Source: Acidobacteriota bacterium
Lineage (GTDB): Bacteria > Acidobacteriota > Vicinamibacteria > Vicinamibacterales > SCN-69-37
Assembly: GCA_021824055.1 (NCBI GenBank)
Contig: JAKALV010000035.1
Location: forward strand, 1-18,696
Length of the DNA stretch: 18,696 bases
Direction: 5' to 3'
The notes below the pieces were generated by a model that was not told the DNA's origin, searched no databases, and worked only from the letters and a program-made list of their open reading frames with translations. Positions 1 to 7,350 of this stretch are shown piece by piece; the first letter of the stretch is position 1; each line of letters opens with the position of its first letter. Made by a program: the position numbers and the translations under genes.

Positions 1-396
1 GTGGATACGCCCAACGGCCTACTCGTGCCCGTGATCCGCGACGTGGACAAGAAGACGATCACCCAGATCGCGGTGGAGCTGGGCGTGCTGTCCGGCAAGG
101 CGCGCGAGAAGAAGCTGTCGCTCGACGACATGTCGGGCGGCGTGTTCAGCATCAGCAACCTCGGCGGCATCGGCGGCACGTCATTCTCGCCGATCGTGAA
201 CGCGCCGGAAGTGGCGATTCTGGGCGTGTCGCGCGGCGCCCTCGAGCCGGTGTGGCAGGGGACGGGATTCACGCCGCGCGAGATGCTGCCGCTGTCGCTG
301 TCGTACGATCACCGCGTGATCGACGGCGCCGATGCCGCGCGGTTCCTGCGGTTCATCTGCGAGACGGTGGAACAACCGCTCTCTCTGTACCTCTGA
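1..396 (+). CDS. aceF: Pyruvate dehydrogenase E2 (dihydrolipoamide acetyltransferase), 3' part
   Basis: The gene is cut by the left edge, so the first codon in the window is not the start; 131 residues of the C-terminal catalytic domain remain. E2 transfers the acetyl group from lipoamide to CoA in the cytoplasmic pyruvate dehydrogenase complex. Visible hallmarks are DTPNGLLVPVIRD at the beginning, ISNLGGIGGTSFSPIVNAPE in the middle, and the catalytic signature SYDHRVIDGADAARF near residues 101-115, whose His and Asp form the active site. The GGTSFSPIVNAPEVAILGVS segment resembles AceF more than the 2-oxoglutarate enzyme SucB. lpdA (E3) follows on the same strand after 111 bp, consistent with an aceEF-lpd operon. 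The domain family is certain; the pyruvate assignment is likely. Confidence 0.93.
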   Translation: MDTPNGLLVPVIRDVDKKTITQIAVELGVLSGKAREKKLSLDDMSGGVFSISNLGGIGGTSFSPIVNAPEVAILGVSRGALEPVWQGTGFTPREMLPLSLSYDHRVIDGADAARFLRFICETVEQPLSLYL

Positions 397-397
397 C

Positions 398-498
398 AAT
401 CGGTAATCGGACGATCGGGAATCTGCAATCGCAGATCGGGAATCGGGAATCGGGAATCTTTGATCGGGAATCGGGGAATCGGGGAATCGGGGAATCGG
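398..498. repeat. Intergenic GGGAATC-type 7/8-mer array
   Basis: This array fills almost all of the aceF-lpdA gap. Units are variants of AATCGGG: seven bases in the middle, expanding to eight (AATCGGGG) in the last three copies, about 14 in total. Near the centre ATCTGC (421-426) and GCAGAT (431-436) form a 6-bp inverted repeat around AATC. It ends about ten bases before the lpdA start and leaves no recognisable ribosome-binding site there. Heptamer arrays with no coding role are known in Xanthomonas-type and cyanobacterial genomes; a function here is unknown. Confidence 0.9.
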
Positions 499-507
499 CA
501 GACGACG

Positions 508-1947
508 ATGGCGATGTCAACTGAACTTGTGGTAATCGGCGCGGGGCCGGGCGGCTATGCGGCGGCGTTCTTTGCGGCCGATCTTGGCATGCAGGTCGCG
601 CTCGTGGATCCGGAAGCCAATCCCGGCGGCGTGTGCCTCTATCGCGGGTGCATTCCGTCGAAGGCCCTTCTGCACGTCGCCAAGGTGATGTCCGAAGCCC
701 AGCACGCGCCCGCATGGGGCGTGACGTTTGGCGCGCCGGCCATCGATCTCGACAAGCTCCGCGCCTACAAAGATGCCGTCGTCGCCAAGATGACCGGCGG
801 CCTCGGCCAGCTCCAGAAGTCGCGCAAGATCAATTACATCCAGGGGACAGCCACATTCGTTGATAACAGGACGCTGTCGATCGCGCTGGTCAAGGGCGGG
901 CAGGAGAGCCTGACGTTCCAGAAAGCCATCATCGCCACGGGGTCGCGTCCGACCACCGTGCCGGGCCTGTCGCTCAAGAGCGATCGCCTGATGGACTCCA
1001 CGGCCGCGCTGGCACTCGAAGACATCCCCAAGACGCTGCTCGTTGTTGGCGGCGGCTACATCGGCCTGGAACTGGGCTCGGTGTACGCGGCGCTCGGCTC
1101 CAAGGTATCCGTGGTGGAGATGACGCCCGGGCTGCTGCCGGGCGCCGATCGCGACCTCGTGACCGTCCTCAGCCGTCGTCTCGAGACGACGCTTCACAAG
1201 ATCATGCTGAACGCCAAGGTCACGGGCGTGAAGGAAGTGAAGAGCGGTCTCGAGGTGAAGATTGAGGCGGCAGGCCCGGACCAGGAGCCACTGAAGGACG
1301 ATGAGAAGACCCAGGTGTTCGAACGCGTCCTGGTGTCCGTGGGGCGGCGACCGAACTCCGCGGTTCCGGGCCTGGATAAGACGCTGGTGAAGATCAGCGA
1401 GAAGGGCTTCATCAAAGTCGATCCGGGCCGCCGCACGGACGATCCCAACATCTACGCCATCGGGGATGTGGTCGGCGAGCCGATGCTGGCGCACAAGGCG
1501 TCGGCCGAGGCGCGGGTGGCGGTGGAGGCTATCGCCGGCCACGACGTCGTCTTCGAGCCGGCCGCCATTCCCGCCGTGGTCTTCACGGATCCCGAAGTGG
1601 CGTGGTGCGGTCTCACCGAGACCGAGGCCCGGAAGCAGAATCGCAAGATCGAGGTCGCCAAGTTCCCGTGGGCCGCGCTGGGGCGCGCGGTCGCCATCGA
1701 CCGGCCCGACGGGGTCACCAAGTTGATCATCGACCCGGCCACCGAACGCATCCTCGGCGTCGGCATTGTCGGCACAGGGGCCGGCGAGTTGATCGCCGAA
1801 GGCGTGGTGGCGGTGGAGATGGCCGCCCTTGCGAGCGATCTGAAGATGAGCATCCATCCGCATCCGACGCTGTCGGAAACCCTGATGGAAGCGGCCGAGG
1901 TGTTCTTCGGCCAGAGCACTCACGTCTACCGACCCAAGAAGAAGTAG
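508..1947 (+). CDS. lpdA: Dihydrolipoamide dehydrogenase (E3)
   Basis: This 479-residue FAD enzyme reoxidises dihydrolipoamide on E2 and passes the electrons to NAD+. The N-terminal FAD-binding motif VIGAGPGG lies at residues 9-16. The redox-active disulfide is Cys43 and Cys48 in GVCLYRGCIPSKALL (CX4C). The NAD-binding GGGYIG is near residues 181-186. The C-terminal His-Glu catalytic pair sits in HPHPTLSE (about residues 450-457) and acts on the partner subunit of the dimer. Length is normal for the family. The start is ATG 508, with ATG 514 as an alternative; the reading frame extends upstream only through repeat DNA (from 460), which I reject as coding. No clear Shine-Dalgarno site precedes it. 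It probably shares a transcript with aceF. Confidence 0.96.
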   Translation: MAMSTELVVIGAGPGGYAAAFFAADLGMQVALVDPEANPGGVCLYRGCIPSKALLHVAKVMSEAQHAPAWGVTFGAPAIDLDKLRAYKDAVVAKMTGGLGQLQKSRKINYIQGTATFVDNRTLSIALVKGGQESLTFQKAIIATGSRPTTVPGLSLKSDRLMDSTAALALEDIPKTLLVVGGGYIGLELGSVYAALGSKVSVVEMTPGLLPGADRDLVTVLSRRLETTLHKIMLNAKVTGVKEVKSGLEVKIEAAGPDQEPLKDDEKTQVFERVLVSVGRRPNSAVPGLDKTLVKISEKGFIKVDPGRRTDDPNIYAIGDVVGEPMLAHKASAEARVAVEAIAGHDVVFEPAAIPAVVFTDPEVAWCGLTETEARKQNRKIEVAKFPWAALGRAVAIDRPDGVTKLIIDPATERILGVGIVGTGAGELIAEGVVAVEMAALASDLKMSIHPHPTLSETLMEAAEVFFGQSTHVYRPKKK

Positions 1948-2058
1948 CTGCCGGATTCTCGGCACATCGTCAGCCGCAATGTGGCCTCCCGATTGCATCG
2001 TTGGGGGTCGACGCCAATTGGCGGGTCGCACACCAGCGTTCTTCTGGAGGTCTCACAC

Positions 2059-2216
2059 ATGAAAGGGCACGTCTCCTCGCTCCAGTTAGCGTGATTGTCC
2101 TCACGTCGGTGTCGATTTTTTCGCAGCAGGCGTCGGCAGCGCCGATTGAGAAGATTTCAGCAAGAACGTTCGGGACGACCATAAACGTGTCGCAGAAGCG
2201 GGGCGTAACCACGTAA
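2059..2216 (+). pseudogene. Frame-broken small secreted peptide (about 53 codons)
   Basis: GGAGG at 2046-2050 stands before ATG 2059, but the ATG frame stops after 11 codons. The neighbouring frame, entered by adding one A to the AAA at 2062-2064, reads MKRARLLAPVSVIVL, continues as a good signal peptide to an Ala-rich cleavage site (QQASAAP), and then gives a 23-residue tail to TAA at 2214-2216. The leader TGGAGGTCTCACACATGAAA closely matches the next gene's TGGAGGTCGCACAAATGAAA, suggesting paralogous 5' ends. It could be a decayed gene, a sequencing or assembly error in the A run, or a programmed shift; the sequence alone cannot decide. The mature part matches nothing I know. Confidence 0.5.
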
Positions 2217-2244
2217 GCCAATCGAGCATTTGGAGGTCGCACAA

Positions 2245-2592
2245 ATGAAACGCATGGTCGTTGCAGTGCTCGGCGCGGTTCTGATCAGCGCCGTCGGGAT
2301 GTATGCGCAGACGAAGTCGGACGCTTCGTCGAACAAAGCCAAGGGTTCAGTGTTCCAGGGGTGTCTGGTGCCGGGTTCGGAGCAGGGATCGTTCATGTTG
2401 CTCAAGGCCAAGGAAAAGGGGCAGAAGGGCAAGGACACCGTCAATTACGCGCTGGCGGAAGAGAACAAGGACGTCGACATCGCGCACTTCCAGACGATGG
2501 AGGTCGAGGTCACCGGCGTGGTGTCGGGCACCGGCTCGAAGACCGTGCTGACGATCAGCAAGATCAAGCGCGTGTCAGACTACTGCGGCTGA
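2245..2592 (+). CDS. Small secreted protein of unknown function (115 aa)
   Basis: ATG 2245 is chosen because GGAGG (2232-2236) lies eight bases upstream and the protein then begins with a clean signal peptide, MKRMVVAVLGAVLISAVGMYAQ. The mature part has about 93 residues. It has a single Cys early (FQGCLVPG), a Lys-rich middle, then AHFQTMEVEVTGVVSGTGSKTVLTISKIKRV, an alternating beta-strand pattern like a small beta-barrel or OB-like fold, and a second Cys near the C-terminus (DYCG) that could pair with the first. I have seen similar short exported proteins in Acidobacteria with the pattern GCL...VEVTG, without known function. It stands alone; a GC-rich hairpin follows 25 bp after the stop. 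Confidence 0.8.
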   Translation: MKRMVVAVLGAVLISAVGMYAQTKSDASSNKAKGSVFQGCLVPGSEQGSFMLLKAKEKGQKGKDTVNYALAEENKDVDIAHFQTMEVEVTGVVSGTGSKTVLTISKIKRVSDYCG

Positions 2593-2617
2593 GCCGCGGC
2601 GAGTCACTCACGTGAAG

Positions 2618-2644
2618 CGGGCCGCGCCGCAATGGCGCGGCCCG
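2618..2644 (+). terminator. GC-rich hairpin after small secreted protein
   Basis: A perfect 11-bp stem, CGGGCCGCGCC and GGCGCGGCCCG, closes the loop GCAAT. It lies 25 bp after the preceding stop and 49 bp before the next gene. No T tract follows (AATTCC instead), so it may be a terminator of the U-less type or simply a stable 3' end. Confidence 0.5.
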
Positions 2645-2693
2645 AATTCCACAAATCCAGTACAGTGAGGCAGCACGACACTGGAGAAGTCCC

Positions 2694-3782
2694 CTGACTG
2701 CCATCTCTGATCGCGAACTGAACAGGGCCACGCTGGCGCGGCAGATGCTGCTGCGCCGCGAAAAGGTCGGCGTCGTCAAGGCGGTGGAGCAGTTGCTCGC
2801 CTTGCAGGCGCAACTGCCCAGGCCGCCGCACGTGGCCTTGTGGTCCCGCCTCCGGAAGTTCAAGCGCGATGACCTGTTTGCTCCCCTGAAAGCCCGCACG
2901 CTCGTGCGCGGGACGATGATGCGCGGCACGTTGCATCTCATGAGCGCCAGGGACTTTCTGGCCTACCGCATGACTCTGCAGCCGTCGCTCACCGCGGGCA
3001 TGGCGTCGGTGGTGGGTAAGGGGCCGATCCCGTCAATCGAGACGCTCATGACCGCCGGCCGCAGCGCGTTCGGCCGGAAGGCCCGTCCGTTTGCCGACGT
3101 GCGGGCCGCGTTGCAGTCACGGTTTCCGGACGCGCACGAACGCCTGATGGGTTACGCGGTGCGCATGCAGCTGCCGCTCGTGCAGGTCCCGGCCGATGGT
3201 GAAGCGTGGGGATTTCCCGGCGACTCGGATTTCGCGCTCGCCGAGCACTGGCTGAAGACGAAGGTGGGCGCGGGCGCCGGTCCGGGTCCTTTGGTTCTGC
3301 GGTATCTCGCCGCGTTTGGTCCCGCGACCACGGCGGACATCCAGGGGTGGCTTGGCATTCGCGGCGTCGCGGAGGTCCTGGCGCCGCTTCGCGACAAGCT
3401 GCTGACGTTTCGTGACGGGCGGGGCCGTGAAGTGTTCGACGTGCCGGCGGCACCGCGTCCGGATGCCGACACGCCGGCGCCGGTGCGGTTTCTGCCTGAG
3501 TACGACAGCGTCATGCTGGCGCATGCCGACCGCGCGCGCATCGTCGACGACGCGCACCGCAAAGCCCTCGTCACCAAGAACCTGGTCGTGCCCGCCACGT
3601 TCCTGATCGACGGGCGGGTCGCCGGCACGTGGAAGATCGAGCGCAAGAAGGCGGCGGCCACGCTGAAGCTCACGCCGTTCGCGCCGATCCCGAGAGCCGA
3701 GCGCGCCGCGTTGCAGGAAGAAGGCGAGGCGCTCCTGCGCTTTGTCGAGCCGGACGCGACGTCGTTCGACGTGCGCGACTAG
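2694..3782 (+). CDS. HTH_42 (AlkZ-like) DNA glycosylase, probable CTG start
   Basis: This is a winged-helix protein of the HTH_42 family (AlkZ/YcaQ), monofunctional DNA glycosylases; Streptomyces AlkZ unhooks interstrand crosslinks. The first in-frame ATG is 2745, but the family's usual N-terminal segment, here DRELNRATLARQM, is encoded just upstream. The only plausible start there is CTG 2694, preceded by GGAGAAG at 2683-2689. From that start the protein has 362 residues, and the motif LQAQ puts Gln38 and Gln40 where AlkZ has its catalytic Gln-x-Gln (Q37/Q39), unlike the Gln-x-Asp of YcaQ. The C-terminal part includes RFLPEYDSVMLAHADR and IDGRVAGTWKIER, both typical of the family. The substrate in this organism is unknown. 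Confidence 0.85.
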   Translation: MTAISDRELNRATLARQMLLRREKVGVVKAVEQLLALQAQLPRPPHVALWSRLRKFKRDDLFAPLKARTLVRGTMMRGTLHLMSARDFLAYRMTLQPSLTAGMASVVGKGPIPSIETLMTAGRSAFGRKARPFADVRAALQSRFPDAHERLMGYAVRMQLPLVQVPADGEAWGFPGDSDFALAEHWLKTKVGAGAGPGPLVLRYLAAFGPATTADIQGWLGIRGVAEVLAPLRDKLLTFRDGRGREVFDVPAAPRPDADTPAPVRFLPEYDSVMLAHADRARIVDDAHRKALVTKNLVVPATFLIDGRVAGTWKIERKKAAATLKLTPFAPIPRAERAALQEEGEALLRFVEPDATSFDVRD

Positions 3783-3965
3783 CGATCGGCGGAGGCACGT
3801 AGAGCCGAGCTTGTTGACCGCGCAGGCGCTCGCGAGAAACTCGCACATTCATGGAGAAGTTCTTCGGACCCGACTCCGCGCGGTAAGCGCCGCGGCCTCG
3901 ACGGGCGTGTAATACTACCGGCGACAATCGGTCCGTTCCGCCCCGGCATGTTTGGAGACGCTTTC
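3783..3965. other. Intergenic region, weak promoter candidate only
   Basis: These 183 bp lead into the BNR gene. I see no gene: an 11-codon ATG frame at 3851 has no ribosome-binding site. The best promoter candidate is TGTAATACT at 3908-3916 (extended -10, TG-N-AATACT), which would give a leader of about 40 bases; no good -35 is present. Confidence 0.3.
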
Positions 3966-6900
3966 ATGACCCGATCCACCTGGTTGACCCGCGCGGCCCT
4001 CGCCGCGCCGGTGTGTGCGTGTGTGCTTGTTGCCTCGTCCGCCCTGCTGGCCCAGCGCCAGGGCGGCGCCGCGTCGACGGCGCCGCTTCAGGTATTTCCG
4101 GCCATTCAGCGGCCCAGGCCCGTTCTGTTGCCGTCGGTCAATCCGGCGTTGCTCAAGGGCCTGAGTTATCGGCTCGTCGGCCCGTCGCGCGGCGGTCGCG
4201 TGACCACGGTGACGGGCGTGCCGTCGGAGCCGCACACCTACTACATGGGCGTTGCCAGCGGCGGCGTGTTCAAGACCACGGACGGCGGCGGCAGCTGGGC
4301 GCCGATCACCGACGGACAGGTGCCGCTCGGATCGACGGGTGCGATCGCGGTCGCTGATTCCGATCCGAACGTGATCTACCTCGGCACGGGGTCCGACGAC
4401 GTTCGCAGCAACGTGTCGACCGGGCGCGGCATCTACAAGTCCACCGATGCGGGCAAGACGTGGAAGTTCTCGGGACTGTACGACGGCGGCCAGACCGGCG
4501 GCATTCGTATTCATCCCGCCGACGCGAAGACCGCGTGGGCGGCGATGCAGGGCAACACCTTCAAGTCGAACGCCGAGCGCGGCGTCTACAAGACGACCGA
4601 CGGCGGCGCGACCTGGAAGAAGGTGCTCTTCGTGAGCGACTCGATTGGCGCGATGGACGTGGAACTCCAGCCCGGCAATCCGAACGTCGTCTACGCGTGG
4701 ATGTCGCACCTCGAACGCAAGCCGTGGACGATCATCAGCGGCGGCCCGGCCTCTGATGGCGCGGGGTTCTACAAGAGCACGGACGGCGGTGAGCACTTCA
4801 CGAAGATCAGCGGCCACGGGTTGCCGAACGATCTCGTCGGCAAGGCGAACCTCGCGGTAACCAACGCGAATCCGAACCGTATTTACGCGCTCATCGAAGC
4901 GAAGCCGGGCGGCGGGCTGTACCGGTCCGACGACGCGGGCGCGACGTGGCAGGCGATGCCGTCGCCGGCGCAGATGATCTACCGCCCGTTCTACTACGTG
5001 CTGCTCGCGGCCGATCCGACGAACGCAGACGTCGTGTACGGCGGCGCGGAGGGTTTCTGGAAGAGCGCGGACGGCGGCAAGACGTGGGCGTCGATCCGTT
5101 CGCCGCATGGCGACAACCACGACCTGTGGATCAGCCCGAAAGACGGCAACACGATGATCCAGTCGAACGACGGGGGCGCGAACATCTCGACCGACGGCGG
5201 CAAGACGTGGTCGTCGATCATGAATCAGGTGACGGGCGAGTTCTACGCCGTGTGGGCCGACAACGCGTTTCCGTACAAGATCTACGGCGCGCAGCAGGAT
5301 GACAGCACGGTGGTGATCTCGAGCGTCGCGAATCCGTACAACGTGGCGGACTGGAAGGGCGGCCCGGGCTGCGAAACCGGTCCGATCATTCCGCATCCGT
5401 CGGATCCGAACACGATCTACGGCTCGTGCAAGGGCCAGTACGAAGTGCAGGACCTGCGCACGAACCAGACCAAGCAGTACTGGATCGGCGGGCAGTCACT
5501 GTACGGCAACGGCGGCGGCGAGCTGATGTACCGCTTCCAGCGCGTGTCGCCGATGAACACGTCGCCCTGGGATCCGACCGTGCTGTATTACGGTTCGCAG
5601 TTCGTCCATCGCACGCGCGACAAGGGCGTGACGTGGGAGAAGATGTCGCCGGACCTCACCGAGTTCGATCCGTGCTGCCAGGCCGCCAGCGGTGAGCCGA
5701 TCACGCGCGATGCGACCGGCGAAGAGGTCTACAGCACCCTCTACGCGATCAGCGAATCCACGCTCGAGAAGGGCGTGATCTGGACGGGCGCCAACGACGG
5801 GCCGTTCAGCGTGACGCGTGACGACGGCAAGACATGGGCGCGCGTGACACCGAAGGATCTGCCGAAAGGGGGCCGCGTGGCGTTCATCGATCCGTCGCCG
5901 CATCGGCGCGGCTCGGCCTATTACGCGGTGTATCGCTATCTGCTCGGTGATTTCGCCCCGTATATCTACAAGACCGACGACTACGGCAAGACCTGGAAGC
6001 GCCTGACCGATGGCCAGAACGGCATCCCGGCCGACACGCCCACGCGCGTCGTCCGCGAGGATCCGAACCGCGAAGGCTTGCTCTACGCAGGCACGGAATT
6101 CGGGATGTACGTGTCGTTTGACGACGGCGGACATTGGCAGCCGTTCTTCCAGAACATGCCGCAGGTGCCGATCAACGACATCAAGGTGTTCAAGAAGGAT
6201 CTGCTCGTGGCGACGCAGGGCCGCGCGTTCTGGATCATGGACAACCTGAGCATGCTGTATCAGCTCACGCCGGGCACGACGCCGGATGCGGTGAAGCTCT
6301 ACCGCCCGCGCGACGGCTATCGCACGCGTGTGTCGCCGGCCACGCTCGGGCCGATGTTCGAGTACTACCTGCCGTCGGCGCCCGCGGGTGCGGTGCAGAT
6401 TGAGGTGCTCGACGCGAAGGGCGCGGTCGTGAATACGTACAGCAGCGACACGCCGGTGGCTGGCATGGGCCGCGGCGGTCGGGGCGGGCGCGGCGGCGGT
6501 GGTGCGGGCGCGGCGGCTCAGCAGGGCGCGCCGGATCCGGAAGCCGCTGGCGGCGGTGGCGGATTTGGTGGTCGGGGCGGTACCGGTGTTCAGACGCGCG
6601 TGACGAAGGACGTGGGCCTGAACCGCGTGGTGTGGAACGTGCAGAGCAAGGACGGCGTGATGATGCCGCCCGGTTCCTATCAGGTGCGGCTGACGGTGAA
6701 CGGCGCGTCTGAGACGCAGCCGTTCGAAGTGCTGATCGATCCGAACGTCGCCGCCACGGGCGTCACGGTCGCCGATCTGGTGGAGCAGCACGACCATGCG
6801 ATGGCGATGCGCGCGTTCAGCGCGGAAGTTACCGCGCTGGTCACCCGCGTGCGCAACGCGCGAACGGCGGCCCGCCAATCAACGAGTGGACCGGCCGACA

Positions 6901-7121
6901 CGCTCGCGGCGATCGAGAAGATCTACTCGCAGCTCGTCGACTGGCCAGAGGGCATCCGCTACGCGCGCCCGGGTCTGCAGACGCACACGTCCTACCTCGC
7001 CGGCCTCGGCACGCGCACCGATCAAAAGGTCGGCCGCGACGCGATCGAGCGCCTCGCGCAGTTGAAGAAGGACTACGCACGGCTCAAGGCGGAGACCGAT
7101 CGGCTGCTGGGGGCTCAGTAG
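3966..7121 (+). CDS. Secreted BNR/sortilin-like beta-propeller protein (1051 aa)
   Basis: ATG 3966 is preferred over ATG 3948 because GGAG at 3952-3955 precedes it; the protein then begins with a signal peptide ending in SALLAQ. Eleven Asp-box (BNR) motifs follow, such as TDGGGSW, TDAGKTW, TDGGATW, ADGGKTW, TRDDGKTW and DDYGKTW, spread over about residues 100-720. They mark large multi-bladed beta-propellers of the VPS10/sortilin and sialidase-like superfamily. No sialidase catalytic set is evident, so I do not call it a glycosidase. At about 6460-6590 an RG- and G-rich low-complexity linker interrupts the protein. A FlgD-like Ig-type segment (PPGSYQVRLTV) and a helical C-terminus follow. The minus-strand gene at 13033-16077 is a paralogue. 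Likely periplasmic or extracellular; function unknown. Confidence 0.88.
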   Translation: MTRSTWLTRAALAAPVCACVLVASSALLAQRQGGAASTAPLQVFPAIQRPRPVLLPSVNPALLKGLSYRLVGPSRGGRVTTVTGVPSEPHTYYMGVASGGVFKTTDGGGSWAPITDGQVPLGSTGAIAVADSDPNVIYLGTGSDDVRSNVSTGRGIYKSTDAGKTWKFSGLYDGGQTGGIRIHPADAKTAWAAMQGNTFKSNAERGVYKTTDGGATWKKVLFVSDSIGAMDVELQPGNPNVVYAWMSHLERKPWTIISGGPASDGAGFYKSTDGGEHFTKISGHGLPNDLVGKANLAVTNANPNRIYALIEAKPGGGLYRSDDAGATWQAMPSPAQMIYRPFYYVLLAADPTNADVVYGGAEGFWKSADGGKTWASIRSPHGDNHDLWISPKDGNTMIQSNDGGANISTDGGKTWSSIMNQVTGEFYAVWADNAFPYKIYGAQQDDSTVVISSVANPYNVADWKGGPGCETGPIIPHPSDPNTIYGSCKGQYEVQDLRTNQTKQYWIGGQSLYGNGGGELMYRFQRVSPMNTSPWDPTVLYYGSQFVHRTRDKGVTWEKMSPDLTEFDPCCQAASGEPITRDATGEEVYSTLYAISESTLEKGVIWTGANDGPFSVTRDDGKTWARVTPKDLPKGGRVAFIDPSPHRRGSAYYAVYRYLLGDFAPYIYKTDDYGKTWKRLTDGQNGIPADTPTRVVREDPNREGLLYAGTEFGMYVSFDDGGHWQPFFQNMPQVPINDIKVFKKDLLVATQGRAFWIMDNLSMLYQLTPGTTPDAVKLYRPRDGYRTRVSPATLGPMFEYYLPSAPAGAVQIEVLDAKGAVVNTYSSDTPVAGMGRGGRGGRGGGGAGAAAQQGAPDPEAAGGGGGFGGRGGTGVQTRVTKDVGLNRVVWNVQSKDGVMMPPGSYQVRLTVNGASETQPFEVLIDPNVAATGVTVADLVEQHDHAMAMRAFSAEVTALVTRVRNARTAARQSTSGPADTLAAIEKIYSQLVDWPEGIRYARPGLQTHTSYLAGLGTRTDQKVGRDAIERLAQLKKDYARLKAETDRLLGAQ

Positions 7122-7155
7122 TCCAGGGTCCAGAGTCCAGAGTCCAGAGTCCATG
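7121..7155. repeat. GTCCAGA heptamer array
   Basis: Five consecutive 7-mers begin on the last base of the BNR stop codon: GTCCAGG, three GTCCAGA, then GTCCATG. The array lies directly downstream of the BNR gene and 42 bp before the nonamer array. Confidence 0.9.
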
Positions 7156-7196
7156 GAGCCCCGGGCCTTCAGGAGAAGGTGCGGGATTTGAGACTC

Positions 7197-7304
7197 GGTT
7201 CGGGAGGTTCGGGAGGTTCGGGAGGTTCGGGAGGTTCGGGAGGTTCGGAAGGTTCGGGAGGTTCGGGAGGTTCGAGTGGTTCGGGAGGTTCGGGCGGTTC
7301 CGGT
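7197..7304. repeat. GGTTCGGGA nonamer array
   Basis: Twelve 9-bp units fill this stretch, nine matching GGTTCGGGA exactly or with one change and the last ones decaying (GGTTCGAGT, GGTTCGGGC, GGTTCCGGT). The unit length is a multiple of three, so every frame stays open, and a spurious GTG frame from 7276 reads through into the downstream hydrolase. The GGTTCGG core is shared with the array at 8729-8791. Confidence 0.93.
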
Positions 7305-7318
7305 AGTCCGGGTCAGTC

Positions 7319-7344
7319 GTAGCCGGCGGGCTTTAGCCCGCCGG
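7319..7344 (+). repeat. REP-like element: GTAG plus 10-bp hairpin
   Basis: GTAG at 7319-7322 is followed at once by a perfect inverted repeat, CCGGCGGGCT then TT then AGCCCGCCGG. A GTAG or GGAG tetranucleotide directly 5' of a GC-rich imperfect palindrome is the defining layout of REP elements mobilised by RAYT transposases. No RAYT gene is in the window. The element ends six bases before the ATG of the downstream hydrolase. Confidence 0.7.
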
Positions 7345-7350
7345 ATTGCG

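Noticed and set aside
398..498. CRISPR array
   Set aside because: Units are 7-8 bp and contiguous with no spacers; the same holds for all other arrays in the window.
517..2031. A 504-codon minus-strand frame opposite lpdA
   Set aside because: It is the shadow of lpdA, shows low-complexity Arg/His-rich translation and has no recognisable motif.
3851..3886. An 11-codon peptide starting at ATG 3851
   Set aside because: No ribosome-binding site, no similarity known to me, and no frame continuity after a single-base shift.
3915..5396. A 493-codon minus-strand frame
   Set aside because: It is antisense to the first BNR gene and has the same shadow composition.
7197..7304. Collagen-like or GSG-repeat protein from the nonamer array
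   Set aside because: All frames are open because the unit is 9 bp, but there is no start with a ribosome-binding site, and the same type of array is intergenic elsewhere.
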